A DNA stretch of 64,000 nt from Streptomyces sp. B3I8 (GCF_030816915.1 NZ_JAUSYN010000002.1:7329501-7393500), one strand, 5' to 3'; positions 40,685-49,874 are shown, numbered from the stretch's first letter. The notes: generated by a model not told the origin, from the sequence alone. A program made the numbers and translations.

Positions 40685-41560
40685 TCAGGCGGTGCCCGGG
40701 CGCGGCCCGGCAGCGCCCTCCGCTCCGGCGAAACGGTTCAGGCCGAGCACACCGAGCAGTTGCAGCTTCTCGTGGCTCTCGGTGTGCGGCGGGGCGGTCA
40801 GCACCAGGAGTGTCTGCGACTGGTCCTCGGTGAACAGTGCCTGGCAGTGCAGTTCGAGGGCGCCGAGCTCGGGGTGCAGCAGCGTCTTGTGGTCCTCGAA
40901 GCGCCGGGCGACCTCGTGCCGCTCCCACAGCTCGGCGAACTCCGCGCTCGTCCGTTGCAGGAGCCGCACGAGGTCGCCCGCCCGGGACCGCGGCCCCCGC
41001 AGCCCGTACGACACGCGCAGGCCCGCGACCCGGGAACGGCTCTGCCGCTCCCGGTCGGCCTCGGGGTAGATCAGTCGCTCCGCGGGATCGGTGAACCAGC
41101 GGTGGATCGCGCTGCGCGCCGCACCCGTGTGGCCGGAGGCGTCACCGAACAGGGCGGTGGCCATCCTGTTCTGGAGAAGCGTCTCCTCCAGGTCGGACAG
41201 GACGAGCGCCGGGGTGTCCTCCAGCCGGTCCATGACCCGCTGCAGTGCGGGCGCCACGTGCGTCGAGGCCGACAGGAACGCGGGGGCGTTGTGCCCCGCG
41301 ATCCGGTACAGGTAGTCGCGCTCGCCGTTCGTCAGGCGCAGGGCTCTGGCGAGCGAGGCCAGCGTCTGCTCGCTGGGCTGCGGACCGCGCCGCTGCTCCA
41401 GCCTGGTGTAGTAGTCCGTCGAGATCACGGCGAGCGAGGCGACCTCCTCGCGCCGCAGACCCCGGGTGCGGCGCCGTACGCCCGCGGGGAGCGCGACGTC
41501 CTCCGGCTGGAGCGCCTCCCGGCGGCGACGGAGGAAATCGGCGAGTGCTGCACGGTCCAT
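40685..41560 (-). CDS. HTH (XRE-type) regulator with MmyB-like ligand-binding domain
   Basis: A 291-residue regulator. The N-terminal helix-turn-helix covers residues about 5-80 (ADFLRRRREALQPEDVALPA, then [21 protein letters not shown]). A C-terminal MmyB-like PAS-type domain covers about 105-270 (HRWFTDPAERLIYPEADRER, RRFEDHKTLLHPELGALELH, HTESHEKLQLLGVL). MmyB controls methylenomycin genes in S. coelicolor, and the C-terminal domain is thought to bind a fatty acid. It diverges from an SDR gene at 41662 and has a close paralogue in the same arrangement at 55024. Confidence 0.9.
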   Translation of the reverse strand: MDRAALADFLRRRREALQPEDVALPAGVRRRTRGLRREEVASLAVISTDYYTRLEQRRGPQPSEQTLASLARALRLTNGERDYLYRIAGHNAPAFLSASTHVAPALQRVMDRLEDTPALVLSDLEETLLQNRMATALFGDASGHTGAARSAIHRWFTDPAERLIYPEADRERQSRSRVAGLRVSYGLRGPRSRAGDLVRLLQRTSAEFAELWERHEVARRFEDHKTLLHPELGALELHCQALFTEDQSQTLLVLTAPPHTESHEKLQLLGVLGLNRFAGAEGAAGPRPGTA

Positions 41561-41591
41561 GCCCCGATTGTCACGCGCGCCCGGCCAGGTC

Positions 41592-41630
41592 TGCCAGGGA
41601 CCGCCGATCCCCCGACAAGGGGTCTCTGCA
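41592..41630. promoter_or_regulatory. Imperfect inverted repeat between MmyB-like regulator and SDR
   Basis: TGCCAGGGACC (41592-41602) and GGTCTCTGCA (41621-41630) form an imperfect inverted repeat in the 101-bp divergent promoter region. It is the best operator candidate there, but not strong. Confidence 0.4.
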
Positions 41631-41661
41631 CCCGCGCCGACGGACGGACGACAGTCGGAGC

Positions 41662-42426
41662 ATGAACATCTCCGGAAACACCGTCTTCATCCCCGGCTCC
41701 ACCAGCGGCATCGGTCTCGCCCTCGCCCTCGAACTGCGGGCCAGGGGCAACACCGTCGTCGTCGGCGGCCGCCGCGCCGACCTGCTCGAGCGGATCGCCG
41801 CGGAGCATCCCGGCATCGACACCGTGCGGATCGACACCACGGACCCCGCGAGCATCGCCTCCGCGGCGAAGACGGTGCTCGCGAACCATCCCGACCTCAA
41901 CGTCCTCGTCACCATGGCCGGGATCATGCACGTGGAGGACTGGCGCGCCCCCGAGACGTTCCTCGCCACCGCGGAAGCCACGGTGACGACGAACGTGCTC
42001 GGCCCGATCCGCCTGATCGCCGCGTTCGTCGAGCACCTGAAGGCCCGCCCGGACGCCACGATCATGACCGTCTCCTCGGGACTGGCGTTCGCGCCGCTCC
42101 GGGTCACGCCGAGCTACAACGCCTCCAAGGCGGCGATCCACATGCTCAGCGAGTCCCTGCGGCTGCAGCTCGCCGGCACCTCGGTGAAGGTCGTCGAACT
42201 GGTACCGCCGTCCGTCCGCACCGCACTCCTGCCGGGGCAGGAGACCAACGAACACGCCATGCCGCTGGACGCGTACGTGAGCGAGACCGTCGCACTGCTC
42301 GAGGCGCGGTCCGAGGCTGGGGAGATCCTGGTCGAGCAGGTGAAGTTCCTGCGCCACGGCGAGTCCCGCGGCGACTACGCCGAGGTCGTCCGGGCGATCA
42401 ACGCGGCCGACCCGCACGGGAAGTGA
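41662..42426 (+). CDS. Short-chain dehydrogenase (DltE-like SDR)
   Basis: A 254-residue classical SDR. The NADP-binding motif is PGSTSGIGLALALEL (TGxxxGxG-type with an Arg-Arg cofactor pocket, GGRRADL). MAGIMH stands in place of NAG, and the catalytic Ser is in VSSGLAF with the Y-x3-K motif in PSYNASKAA. It resembles DltE/YdfG-type oxidoreductases. It is divergent from the MmyB-like regulator at 41560, and this pairing, seen twice in the window, suggests substrate-induced expression. Confidence 0.9.
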   Translation: MNISGNTVFIPGSTSGIGLALALELRARGNTVVVGGRRADLLERIAAEHPGIDTVRIDTTDPASIASAAKTVLANHPDLNVLVTMAGIMHVEDWRAPETFLATAEATVTTNVLGPIRLIAAFVEHLKARPDATIMTVSSGLAFAPLRVTPSYNASKAAIHMLSESLRLQLAGTSVKVVELVPPSVRTALLPGQETNEHAMPLDAYVSETVALLEARSEAGEILVEQVKFLRHGESRGDYAEVVRAINAADPHGK

Positions 42427-42514
42427 CCCGGCGCTCACCCGCGCCGGCCCGGGCCCCCACGGGTACGGGCCGGCTCCCGCATCGGCCCGCGCGCATCTTT
42501 GGGAGCGCCCGGCC

Positions 42515-43279
42515 TCAGGCGCGGTGCACGCCGAGGCCGGTGCGACCCGGCACGACGTCCGGCCGCAGGACGCGGTCGGCGTCGTAGTCCCCGCCGTACT
42601 GCGGGCGGAACGGGATCGGCTCGGTCGTCCACAGGGTGAGCAGACGCTCGCGCAACTCCTTGGCCGCGCTCTCCGCGTCCTCGGGCGTGTACCGGTCGGC
42701 ACCCGGGACCAGCAACGGCGGGAGCACCTTCGCGCCCGAGTGGAACAGCGTGCCGTGCTGCAGGGGGAACAGCAGTTCGTCGAGGTCACCGTGGATGCCC
42801 CGCGCGCCGTAGAAGCGGGCGGGGCCTCCCGCGTTGACGACGACCAGTGCGGGCCTGCCGGAGAGGAACCCCTCCCCGTAGCCGAGCGGCCGCCCGTCCG
42901 GCCCGCTCAGACCGTACGCGTAGCCCTGCACGAAGACCCGGTCGAACCAGCCCTTGAGGATCGCGGGCATCTGGAACCACCACATCGGGAACTGGACGAC
43001 GAGCGCGTCCGCCCGGTCGAGCTTGTCCTGCTCGGCCCGGATGTCGGCGCTCAGCGCGCCGGCGGCGTGGGCCTTCTTCGCGGCGGCCGCGACATGGAGC
43101 CGCTCGGCGGGGTCGTGGGCGTAGTCCGCGGCGTCGACGACGGGGTTCCAGCCCATCGCGTAGAGGTCCGAGACCTCGACGTCGTGACCCGCGGCGAGGA
43201 GCGTGCGCCGGCCCTCCGCGGCGAGGTGTGCGGTCAGCGAACGGGAATCGGGATGGGCCATGACCCAGAGAATGTTCAT
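42515..43279 (-). CDS. NAD(P)H:quinone oxidoreductase (flavodoxin-like, MdaB/NQO family)
   Basis: A 254-residue flavodoxin-like oxidoreductase. The first strand and FMN/FAD loop are ILWVMAHPDSRSLTAHLAAEG. FPMWWFQMPAILKGWFDRVF is the family signature around the flavin, followed by GRPALVVVNAGGPARFY. NQO proteins reduce quinones by two electrons and protect against redox cycling. ATG 43279 is chosen over 43291; both are in frame. It diverges from the GlxA-like regulator at 43351 with an inverted repeat between them. Confidence 0.88.
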   Translation of the reverse strand: MNILWVMAHPDSRSLTAHLAAEGRRTLLAAGHDVEVSDLYAMGWNPVVDAADYAHDPAERLHVAAAAKKAHAAGALSADIRAEQDKLDRADALVVQFPMWWFQMPAILKGWFDRVFVQGYAYGLSGPDGRPLGYGEGFLSGRPALVVVNAGGPARFYGARGIHGDLDELLFPLQHGTLFHSGAKVLPPLLVPGADRYTPEDAESAAKELRERLLTLWTTEPIPFRPQYGGDYDADRVLRPDVVPGRTGLGVHRA

Positions 43280-43317
43280 GGCTCCGATCATCGGGCGGCA
43301 CCCATGCCGCCACGACT

Positions 43318-43350
43318 GGCCCGATGGACAACATGTGCGAAGATCGGGCC
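43318..43350. promoter_or_regulatory. Operator candidate directly before the GlxA-like regulator
   Basis: GGCCCGAT (43318-43325) and ATCGGGCC (43343-43350) are perfect 8-bp arms with a 17-base spacer. The right arm abuts the ATG at 43351. A related GATC-ATCGGGC sequence overlaps the start of the divergent quinone reductase. Confidence 0.65.
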
Positions 43351-44334
43351 ATGACCGTCTTCGCGGCCGACGGCCGCCACCGGGTGGCCGTCCTGGTCCG
43401 CGACCGGATGCTGCCGTTCGAACTGGGCCTGGTCCACCGGCTGTTCGGCCAGGCCCGCACGGACACCGGCACCCCGCTCTACGAGGTCCTCACCTGCGCA
43501 CTCGTGCCCGGCGAGATTCGCACGGACACCGATTTCGCCGTCACCGTGACCCGCGGTCCCGAGGCGCTGGCCGAGGCGGACACCGTCTTCGTGCCCGGAG
43601 CGGAGAGCGACCGTGCCGCCGACGCCGGCCCGCTCGACCCCGCGCTGACCGCCGCGCTCGCCCGGGTCCGGCCCGGCGCGCGGATCGCCTCGATCTGCAC
43701 CGGCTCGTTCGTACTGGCCCGGGCCGGCCTCCTCGCCGGACGGCGGGCGACCACCCACTGGCGCTCCTCCACGCTGTTCCGGGAGAGCTTTCCGGACGTC
43801 GCCTTCGACCCCGGCGTCCTCTACACCGACGACGACGGCGTCCTGACGTCCGCCGGCGCCGCCGCGGGCATCGACCTGTGCCTGCACATGATCCGCGCCG
43901 ACCACGGCGCCGTCGTCGCGGGCGACGTGGCCCGCGCCACCGTCGTCCCGCCGCACCGCGACGGCGGCCAGGCCCAGTACATCAACCGGCCGCTGCCCGA
44001 ACCGGCGATCTCCTCCACCGGCCGGGCCCGCGCCTGGGCCCTCGCCAACCTGCACCGGCCCCTCACCCTCCGGGAGTTGGCGGACCGGGAGGCCACCAGC
44101 GTCCGCACGTTCACCCGGCGCTTCCGTGAGGAGATCGGCACCTCCCCGGGGCGCTGGCTGGTCCGGCAGCGCGTCGAGCGCGCCTGCACCCTGCTGGAGC
44201 GCACCGACCTCCCCGTCGACGAGGTCGCCGCCGACGCCGGCTTCGGCACCGCCGACTCCCTGCGCCTGCACCTGCGGGCCGAACTGGGGGTCTCCCCGAC
44301 CGCCTACCGCGCCACGTTCCGGGGCCGCGACTGA
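43351..44334 (+). CDS. GlxA-like regulator: DJ-1/PfpI domain plus AraC HTH
   Basis: A 327-residue regulator. Residues about 10-170 are a DJ-1/PfpI-like domain ([15 protein letters not shown] and [20 protein letters not shown] with the nucleophile-elbow Cys). Residues 210-320 form an AraC-type double HTH ([40 protein letters not shown]). Such GlxA/FtrA-type proteins are one-component sensors. ATG 43351 is preferred over 43324 because an inverted repeat occupies the sequence in between. The likely target is the divergent quinone reductase and itself. Confidence 0.88.
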   Translation: MTVFAADGRHRVAVLVRDRMLPFELGLVHRLFGQARTDTGTPLYEVLTCALVPGEIRTDTDFAVTVTRGPEALAEADTVFVPGAESDRAADAGPLDPALTAALARVRPGARIASICTGSFVLARAGLLAGRRATTHWRSSTLFRESFPDVAFDPGVLYTDDDGVLTSAGAAAGIDLCLHMIRADHGAVVAGDVARATVVPPHRDGGQAQYINRPLPEPAISSTGRARAWALANLHRPLTLRELADREATSVRTFTRRFREEIGTSPGRWLVRQRVERACTLLERTDLPVDEVAADAGFGTADSLRLHLRAELGVSPTAYRATFRGRD

Positions 44335-44447
44335 CCACCGCGCACCCCGATCCGGACGCGGCGGACGGCGGTGGCCGCACCGCTCCGCCGTCGCGTGCCG
44401 CACCGGTCCGTCGTGTGCGGGCAGCCCGCGGCCTCTACAGTGGCGGC

Positions 44448-44981
44448 GTGCCGGCTCAGGTGATCGTCCTCAATGGTGGCTCCAGCTCGGGGAAGTCCGG
44501 GATCGCGCGGTGCCTGCAGACGGTGCTGCCCGGTCCGTGGCTCGCCCTCGGGACGGACACACTGGTCGAGGCGCTGCCGCCGGCCCTGCGGACCGCGGGG
44601 GACGGGATCGGGTTCGCCGACGACGGTGAGGTGAGCGTCGGCCCCGCGTTCCGCGCCGTGGAAGCGGCATGGATCGAGGGAGTCGCCGCGATGGCCCGCG
44701 CGGGCGCCCGGATCGTCGTCGACGAGGTCTTCCTCGGCGGCGCCCACTCGCAGCGCCGGTGGCAGCGGGCCCTGGGCGGACTGCCGGTGCTGTGGGTCGG
44801 CGTCAGGTGCGAGGCGGCGGTGGCCGCGGGGCGCGAGATCGCCCGGGGCGACCGTACCGCCGGAATGGCGGCGGCCCAGGCGGACCTGGTCCACCGGGGC
44901 GTGACCTACGACCTCGAGGTGGACACCACACGCACGGAGGCGATGGAGTGCGCGCGGACCATCGCCGCACGGGTCGGGTGA
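44448..44981 (+). CDS. cpt: Chloramphenicol 3-O-phosphotransferase-like kinase
   Basis: A 177-residue P-loop kinase that closely follows the Streptomyces venezuelae chloramphenicol phosphotransferase (178 aa) as I recall it. The Walker A motif is [17 protein letters not shown], followed by [19 protein letters not shown] with Asp37 at the position of the proposed catalytic Asp. [16 protein letters not shown] and [21 protein letters not shown] also match. The enzyme phosphorylates the primary 3-hydroxyl of chloramphenicol. GTG 44448 gives the correct family length; the start at 44415 would add 11 unneeded residues. No chloramphenicol biosynthetic genes are nearby, so it is a stand-alone resistance or related kinase gene. 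Confidence 0.87.
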   Translation: MPAQVIVLNGGSSSGKSGIARCLQTVLPGPWLALGTDTLVEALPPALRTAGDGIGFADDGEVSVGPAFRAVEAAWIEGVAAMARAGARIVVDEVFLGGAHSQRRWQRALGGLPVLWVGVRCEAAVAAGREIARGDRTAGMAAAQADLVHRGVTYDLEVDTTRTEAMECARTIAARVG

Positions 44982-45122
44982 GAGCGGGGTGAGGGCCGGG
45001 TGACCGACGGCACCGCCCGCCCGCCGCGAACTTCCCCGGCGCACGGGGCAACCCCGCGCGGCCCCCACCCCGTTCACCTGGTGTGAGCGACATACGGACG
45101 GCACGGGCACGATGGCGGGGGC

Positions 45123-45722
45123 ATGACCGGCGCGATGGGCAACAGCGGCAGCGCGCGGGACTTCGAGACGTTCGTCACAGCCCGCGGACCCCGCCTGCTG
45201 CGCATGGCGTGGCTGCTGACCGGGGACCCGCACCAGGCGGAGGACCTGCTGCAGACGGCGCTGGCGAAGGTGTGGCCCAAGTGGCCCCGGATCGCCGACC
45301 AGCACCCGGAGGCGTATGTGCGCAAGACGCTCGTCACCACGCACGCCTCGTGGTGGCAGCGCCGCTGGCGGGGCGAGGTGCCCCACGGCGAACTGCCCGA
45401 CCGGCCCTCGACCGGCGGGGATCCCTTCGCCGCCGTGGACCTGGAACAGTCACTGGCCGCCGCGGTCAGAAGTCTGCCCCGGCGGCAGCGTGCCGTGCTG
45501 GTGCTGCGCTACCTGGAGGACCTCTCGGTCGAGGAGACCGCGCAGATCATGGGCTGCGGGCCCGGCACCGTCAAGAGCCAGAGCGTCAAGGCGCTCCGTA
45601 CCCTGCGCACCGCCCTCGGCGACCGGCACCCGGACGTTCTCGGGCCCGGCGCCGGGGACGCACCGTCGGCCGGGAGCGCACCGTCGGCCTTCACCGCGGG
45701 CGGAGGGCGGGCGCGTGCCTGA
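45123..45722 (+). CDS. SigE-family ECF RNA polymerase sigma factor
   Basis: A 199-residue ECF sigma factor of the actinobacterial SigE subfamily. Region 2 is residues about 12-75 (FVTARGPRLLRMAWLLTGDP, AEDLLQTALAKVWPKW). Region 4 is about 110-165 (AVRSLPRRQRAVLVLRYLED, VEETAQIMGCGPGTVKSQSV). The C-terminus is a short Ala/Gly/Ser tail. It overlaps the next gene by eight bases, and that gene encodes a one-span membrane protein, the usual partner arrangement for this subfamily. Confidence 0.9.
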   Translation: MTGAMGNSGSARDFETFVTARGPRLLRMAWLLTGDPHQAEDLLQTALAKVWPKWPRIADQHPEAYVRKTLVTTHASWWQRRWRGEVPHGELPDRPSTGGDPFAAVDLEQSLAAAVRSLPRRQRAVLVLRYLEDLSVEETAQIMGCGPGTVKSQSVKALRTLRTALGDRHPDVLGPGAGDAPSAGSAPSAFTAGGGRARA

Positions 45723-46575
45723 CCACGACCTGACGGACACCGGCGAGGACGCCGAACTGCGGGTGCTGCTGCGGCGGTCGGTCCCGCACCTGGAAGCGCC
45801 GGCCGACCGCATGCGACAGGTGCGGCGCCGCGTCCGGCGCCGTCGCCGGACGCGGGCCGCGACGGCGGGCGCGCTGGCCGCGGCGGGCCTCGCGCTCTGG
45901 CTGGGCACCGGTTCGCCAGGGACACCGCCGGACACCGCGCTGCCGGCGGCCTCCCCGCCGACGGGAGCGGGCGCCCACGACCGGCGGTTCACCACGGACT
46001 CGGGCTTCACCCTGACGCTGCCGCCCGGGTGGCAGGCGCTCGCCGTGCCCCGCGGTGACGGCGGCGCCGTGGTCTACGCCGCCGTCCAGCCACTCGACGC
46101 CGACCGGGTCCCCGGAACCTGCGGCCGGGACACCACCGGCACCGTGGACACGTTCACCTGCGCGCCGCTGTCCGAACTGGTGCGGGGCGGCGCCCTCGTC
46201 GCCTTCGAAACCCCCGACGCCAGAACCTCCCACGCCGAGGAACCCACCGCACCGCCCGGCACCCCGCTCACCCCGGCGCCCGCACCCGGCGACGCCTGCC
46301 GGAGCCTGGGCGGAAAACTGCAGTACGCCGCCCTGGTCCTGCCGGCACCGAAGCCGGCCCGGTCCGCACTCCGGGTGAGCATCTGCCTGGGCGAGCCCCC
46401 GGCCCGCCCGGCGGACGAGGACGCCCACGGCCCGACCTCGTCACCGACTGTCGCCCCCCGCCGGAACACCGTGCGCGCCTTCGACATCGAGACCGTCCCG
46501 AACGGCCCCGCCGAAGCCTGGGGCGACGTCCTCGACCAGGCCGAGGCACTCATCGGTTCGGCCCGTCACGGCTGA
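45715..46575 (+). CDS. Single-pass membrane protein coupled to the SigE-type sigma factor
   Basis: A 286-residue protein. A hydrophilic cytoplasmic N-terminus of about 45 residues (DAELRVLLRRSVPHLEAPAD) ends in a run of Arg, followed by one membrane segment (TAGALAAAGLALWLG). An extracytoplasmic domain of about 210 residues with several Cys follows, in positions that may form disulfides (VPGTCGRDTTG, DTFTCAPLS, GDACRSLGG, VSICLGE). The layout fits an anti-sigma factor or sigma-associated sensor, although no zinc-binding HxxxCxxC motif is present. GTG 45715 overlaps the sigma stop; GGAGG lies upstream. The role as regulator is inferred from coupling only. Confidence 0.7.
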   Translation: MPDHDLTDTGEDAELRVLLRRSVPHLEAPADRMRQVRRRVRRRRRTRAATAGALAAAGLALWLGTGSPGTPPDTALPAASPPTGAGAHDRRFTTDSGFTLTLPPGWQALAVPRGDGGAVVYAAVQPLDADRVPGTCGRDTTGTVDTFTCAPLSELVRGGALVAFETPDARTSHAEEPTAPPGTPLTPAPAPGDACRSLGGKLQYAALVLPAPKPARSALRVSICLGEPPARPADEDAHGPTSSPTVAPRRNTVRAFDIETVPNGPAEAWGDVLDQAEALIGSARHG

Positions 46576-46646
46576 CGCCGCGAACCGCGGTCGCCACCCG
46601 ACTGCACCACCCCGCACATCCGTCGCCCTCGAAGGGTTCCCCCGCC

Positions 46647-47453
46647 ATGCCCCTGCGCCGCCCCGCCCACCTCCCGCACCTTCTGTCCCTCCCGCCCCGG
46701 CCGATCCGCTACGGCGCCGCGGTCACCGTCGGCGCCGTACTCCTCCTGTGCGGCTGCGCCGTTCCCTCGGACACCACCGCAGGCAAGGCCCGGCCCGCCG
46801 GCCGCATCACGCCCACGACCGCCGCCGGCCGACCCGGCGTCGCCGTAAGGAGCGTCCGCGGGGAACGCCTCCTGCCGGGCGTGGGACCCGAGATGCTCGC
46901 CCGGGTCCCCGACTCCACGAGCCAGGTCCTCCTCGTCACCGGCACGGACCGCGACGGCAGTACCGCCACCGCCCGCCTCTACCGGCGCACCCCCGACGGC
47001 TGGGAGCCCACGACCGGATCCTGGCCGGCCCACAACGCGCTCAAGGGCTGGACCCACGACCACCGGATCGGCGACCTGCGGTCCCCCGTGGGCGCGTTCA
47101 CCCTCACGGACGCGGGCGGCCTGCTGCCCGACCCCGGCACCCGGCTGCCCTACGACCGCTCCACCGGGTTCCGGATCGCCGGCACGGGCTCACGGGGCGA
47201 ACCGCTGGCCGGCTCCTTCGACTACGTCGTCGCGATCGACTACAACCGGCAGCCCGGCACGACCCCGCTGGACTGGACCCGCCCGGAGGGCGCCGCGAAG
47301 GGCGGCGGCATCTGGGTCCACGTCGACCACCACGGCCCCACTCAGGCATGCGTCAGCATCGCCAGGGACCACATGAAGGAACTGCTGCGCGCCCTGGACC
47401 CGTCCCGCAAGCCGATGATCGTCATGGGCGACGCCGCCTCCCTGGCCCGCTGA
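46647..47453 (+). CDS. L,D-transpeptidase family lipoprotein
   Basis: A 268-residue exported protein. A basic N-terminus and hydrophobic segment end in a lipobox-like LLLCGCAVP (Cys about 37). The C-terminal half is a YkuD-type fold with the catalytic region GGGIWVHVDHHGPTQACVS, giving the expected His and Cys. The spacing is shorter than in classical L,D-transpeptidases, as in the YafK-like subgroup. It would cross-link or trim peptidoglycan stem peptides, or be an inactive relative. It follows the sigma/membrane-protein pair by 71 bp in the same direction and may be part of the same envelope-stress unit. Confidence 0.75.
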   Translation: MPLRRPAHLPHLLSLPPRPIRYGAAVTVGAVLLLCGCAVPSDTTAGKARPAGRITPTTAAGRPGVAVRSVRGERLLPGVGPEMLARVPDSTSQVLLVTGTDRDGSTATARLYRRTPDGWEPTTGSWPAHNALKGWTHDHRIGDLRSPVGAFTLTDAGGLLPDPGTRLPYDRSTGFRIAGTGSRGEPLAGSFDYVVAIDYNRQPGTTPLDWTRPEGAAKGGGIWVHVDHHGPTQACVSIARDHMKELLRALDPSRKPMIVMGDAASLAR

Positions 47454-47590
47454 CCCGGCCCGGCCCGGCCCGGCCCGATCAGGGGCGGACGACCGGCGGC
47501 AGATGTCGGTGCCCGCCGGGCTCACCGGGGCGGCGGTGTGGGTTTCGGCCCCCGCCCACCGGGGACGGCGCCGGAACGTAGGCTGCGCGG

Positions 47591-48289
47591 ATGGACGAAC
47601 CCCTGCCCACCGCCCGCGCACTGGTGCGGGACCGGTTCCCCACCGCGCGGACGGCCTTCCTCGCCGGCAGCGTGCTCACCCACCGCCGCACGCCCACCTC
47701 CGACCTGGACATCGTGGTCCTCATGGACGGGCCGCCCGCCCCCGGCCGGGAGAACCTGGTGCACCGGGGCTGGCCCACCGAGCTGTTCCTGCAGACGGAG
47801 GCCGTCTGGCGGGACTTCGCCGACAAGGAGACCGCCAAGCGCAGTTCGCCGCTGCTCGCGATGTGCGCCGAGGGCACGCTGCTGTTCGACGAGGACGGAC
47901 TGGGCGCCTCGCTCCAGGCAGAGGCCCGCAGCCGCTGGGCCGCGGGTCCGCCCCCGCTCTCGGACGGTGAGCGCGACCACCTGCGCTACATCGTGACCGA
48001 TCTGCTCGACGACCTGCGCGGCTGCGCGGACCCCGCTGAGCGGCTGTACCTCGTCTCGCACCTGCTGCAGCGTGCCTCCGAGCTGGTCCTCCTGGCCGGC
48101 GGGCACTGGCTCGGCGGCGGCAAGTGGCTGTCGCGACGACTGGCCGCCGCCGAGCCCGACCTCCACCACGCGCTGTACGAGGCCGCCAGGGAGGCGACCG
48201 ACGGGGACATCAAGGGCTTCGAGGCCGCCGTGACCCGGGCACTGGACGCCGCCGGCGGACCGTTGTGGGACGGATACAGCATCGGGTGA
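47591..48289 (+). CDS. Nucleotidyltransferase-fold protein (MNT/aminoglycoside-type)
   Basis: A 232-residue protein with a polymerase-beta-like nucleotidyltransferase core: FLAGSVLTHRRTPTSDLDIVV gives G-S...D-x-D, with both metal-binding Asp residues. The remaining 170 residues are helical (RDHLRYIVTDLLDDLRGCAD, LVSHLLQRASELVLLAGGHW). Proteins of this size occur as orphan nucleotidyltransferases of unknown substrate; resistance or toxin-antitoxin roles are possible but not shown. It is preceded by (GGCCC)n-rich sequence at 47455-47475. Confidence 0.75.
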   Translation: MDEPLPTARALVRDRFPTARTAFLAGSVLTHRRTPTSDLDIVVLMDGPPAPGRENLVHRGWPTELFLQTEAVWRDFADKETAKRSSPLLAMCAEGTLLFDEDGLGASLQAEARSRWAAGPPPLSDGERDHLRYIVTDLLDDLRGCADPAERLYLVSHLLQRASELVLLAGGHWLGGGKWLSRRLAAAEPDLHHALYEAAREATDGDIKGFEAAVTRALDAAGGPLWDGYSIG

Positions 48290-48345
48290 GACGGTGTTGC
48301 GCGTTCGTCGCTCGCGAGCCGAACGTATCGCCTACCGTCACGTTC

Positions 48346-49236
48346 GTGCCCGATCTCGAACTGCGACACCTCAGGTATCTCATCGCCGTGGCGGAGGCCG
48401 GCAGTATCACGCGGGCGGCACGCCGGCTGACGATGACCCAGCCGGCGCTGTCGCGGGCGGTCAAGGCGCTGGAGCGCACGGTCGGCGTCCCCCTTTTCGT
48501 GCGCCGCTCCCATGCCACCGAACTCACGCCCGCGGGGGCCGCGTTGCTCACCGAGGCGTACGCGCTGGTGGACCGTTCCAGGGCGGCTCTCGACCGCGTG
48601 CGCGGCACGGGGTCCCCGGCGCGGACCCTGACCGTGACCGCCCCGTCGTGCGACGTCGTGGCCGTGAGGGAGGCGACCCGGTCGTTCGAGGCGGCCCGTC
48701 CGGGCATGCGGGTCGACGTCGTTCCCCGCGAATGGCTCTGTGAGACCGACGAGTTGCGGACCGGTGCGGCGGACGTGTCGTTCCTGCGGGACCGCCACGA
48801 CCTGGACGGACTGGTCGTCGCCCGGCTCGCCCACGAGCCCCGCATGGTGCTGCTGCCCGCCGACCACCCCCTGACGGTCCGCGAGAGGCTGACACTCTTT
48901 GACCTGCGGGACGAGCCGGTCACCCACTGGGCGGGCATGACATCGCGGGAGGCGGCCCACTGGACCGGCGCGGACGTCGACCGGCGCCCACGGCGGCACG
49001 GCCCCCTGGTACGGAACGCGACCGGTGTGCTCGCCGCCGTCGTGCTCGGCCGGGCCGTGGCCTTCGTCCACGGTTCGACGTTGCCGGACACCGTGCTCCC
49101 GGGGCTCGGTGTCCGGCCGGTCGACGGTCTCTCCGGGAGCAGTCTGGAGATCGCGATGCCGGCGCACGGTGCCCACCCGATGGCCGAGGAGTTCGTGGAA
49201 CACGCACGCAACCACTGGGCCCGTCCGGGTGGTTGA
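48346..49236 (+). CDS. LysR-family transcriptional regulator
   Basis: A 296-residue LysR protein. The HTH is LRYLIAVAEAGSITRAARRL, MTQPALSRAVKALERTVGV, and the effector domain follows with VVAVREATRSFEAARPGMRV and VLLPADHPLTVRERLTLFD. GTG 48346 gives the usual start (PDLELRHLRYL). Unlike other regulators in the window it has no divergent partner; it lies 56 bp after the nucleotidyltransferase and is followed by a hairpin, so the target is not evident. Confidence 0.87.
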   Translation: MPDLELRHLRYLIAVAEAGSITRAARRLTMTQPALSRAVKALERTVGVPLFVRRSHATELTPAGAALLTEAYALVDRSRAALDRVRGTGSPARTLTVTAPSCDVVAVREATRSFEAARPGMRVDVVPREWLCETDELRTGAADVSFLRDRHDLDGLVVARLAHEPRMVLLPADHPLTVRERLTLFDLRDEPVTHWAGMTSREAAHWTGADVDRRPRRHGPLVRNATGVLAAVVLGRAVAFVHGSTLPDTVLPGLGVRPVDGLSGSSLEIAMPAHGAHPMAEEFVEHARNHWARPGG

Positions 49237-49277
49237 CCCCCGATGGCGGCGGAACGAGCCCGTGCAGCGCGGGCCGG

Positions 49278-49296
49278 GCATGCCGGCTCGGCATGC
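49278..49296 (+). terminator. Hairpin after the LysR gene
   Basis: GCATGCCG (49278-49285) and CGGCATGC (49289-49296) form an 8-bp stem with a GCT loop, 41 bp after the stop. Confidence 0.5.
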
Positions 49297-49418
49297 GCGG
49301 TGCTGCCGCATCGGCATTACCGAAGTGATCGTCGTCGCTGGTTGGATCACCGCAGGACAACCGCCGCGTCGGCCGGACCGGCCGGCTCCGACCGCCCGTA
49401 CGAATCGACTGGAGTGCC

Positions 49419-49874
49419 GTGACTTTCACCCTCTCGCCGGAGCCCTGGGACAGCGCCGACGGCGCCCGCCTCCGTGCCGCCATGGAGAAGGAACTCGCCG
49501 CCCGCTACGGCATCCCGGACCAGGAGACCGACAGACCGACGGCGGAGACCGTCGACGTGTTCCTGATCGCCCGGGACGCGGCCGGCGAGGCGACCGGCTG
49601 CGGGGCCCTGCGCCTGCTGCCCGACGGCACCGGGGAGGTCAAGCGCATGTACGTGTCCCCGGACGCCCGCGGCACGGGCGTGGCCACGGCCCTCCTGCGG
49701 GCACTGGAGGACCACGCACGACAACGGGGGGCCGACACCGTCCAGCTGTCGACCGGCGTCGAACAGCCCGACGCGATCCGCTTCTACGACCGCGAGGGCT
49801 ACCGGCGCACCGACGGCTACGGCCCCTACAGAGGCCATCCCATGGCCGTCTGCTTCGCCCGCCGACTGGCCTGA
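49419..49874 (+). CDS. GNAT-family N-acetyltransferase
   Basis: A 151-residue GNAT protein. Motif A is VKRMYVSPDARGTGVATALL (R-x2-G-x-G/A acetyl-CoA loop), and motif B ends in AIRFYDREGYRRTDGYGPY. It resembles small acetyltransferases such as the MarR-fused or YpeA-like types. GTG 49419 has GGAG five bases upstream. The substrate cannot be deduced. Confidence 0.88.
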   Translation: MTFTLSPEPWDSADGARLRAAMEKELAARYGIPDQETDRPTAETVDVFLIARDAAGEATGCGALRLLPDGTGEVKRMYVSPDARGTGVATALLRALEDHARQRGADTVQLSTGVEQPDAIRFYDREGYRRTDGYGPYRGHPMAVCFARRLA

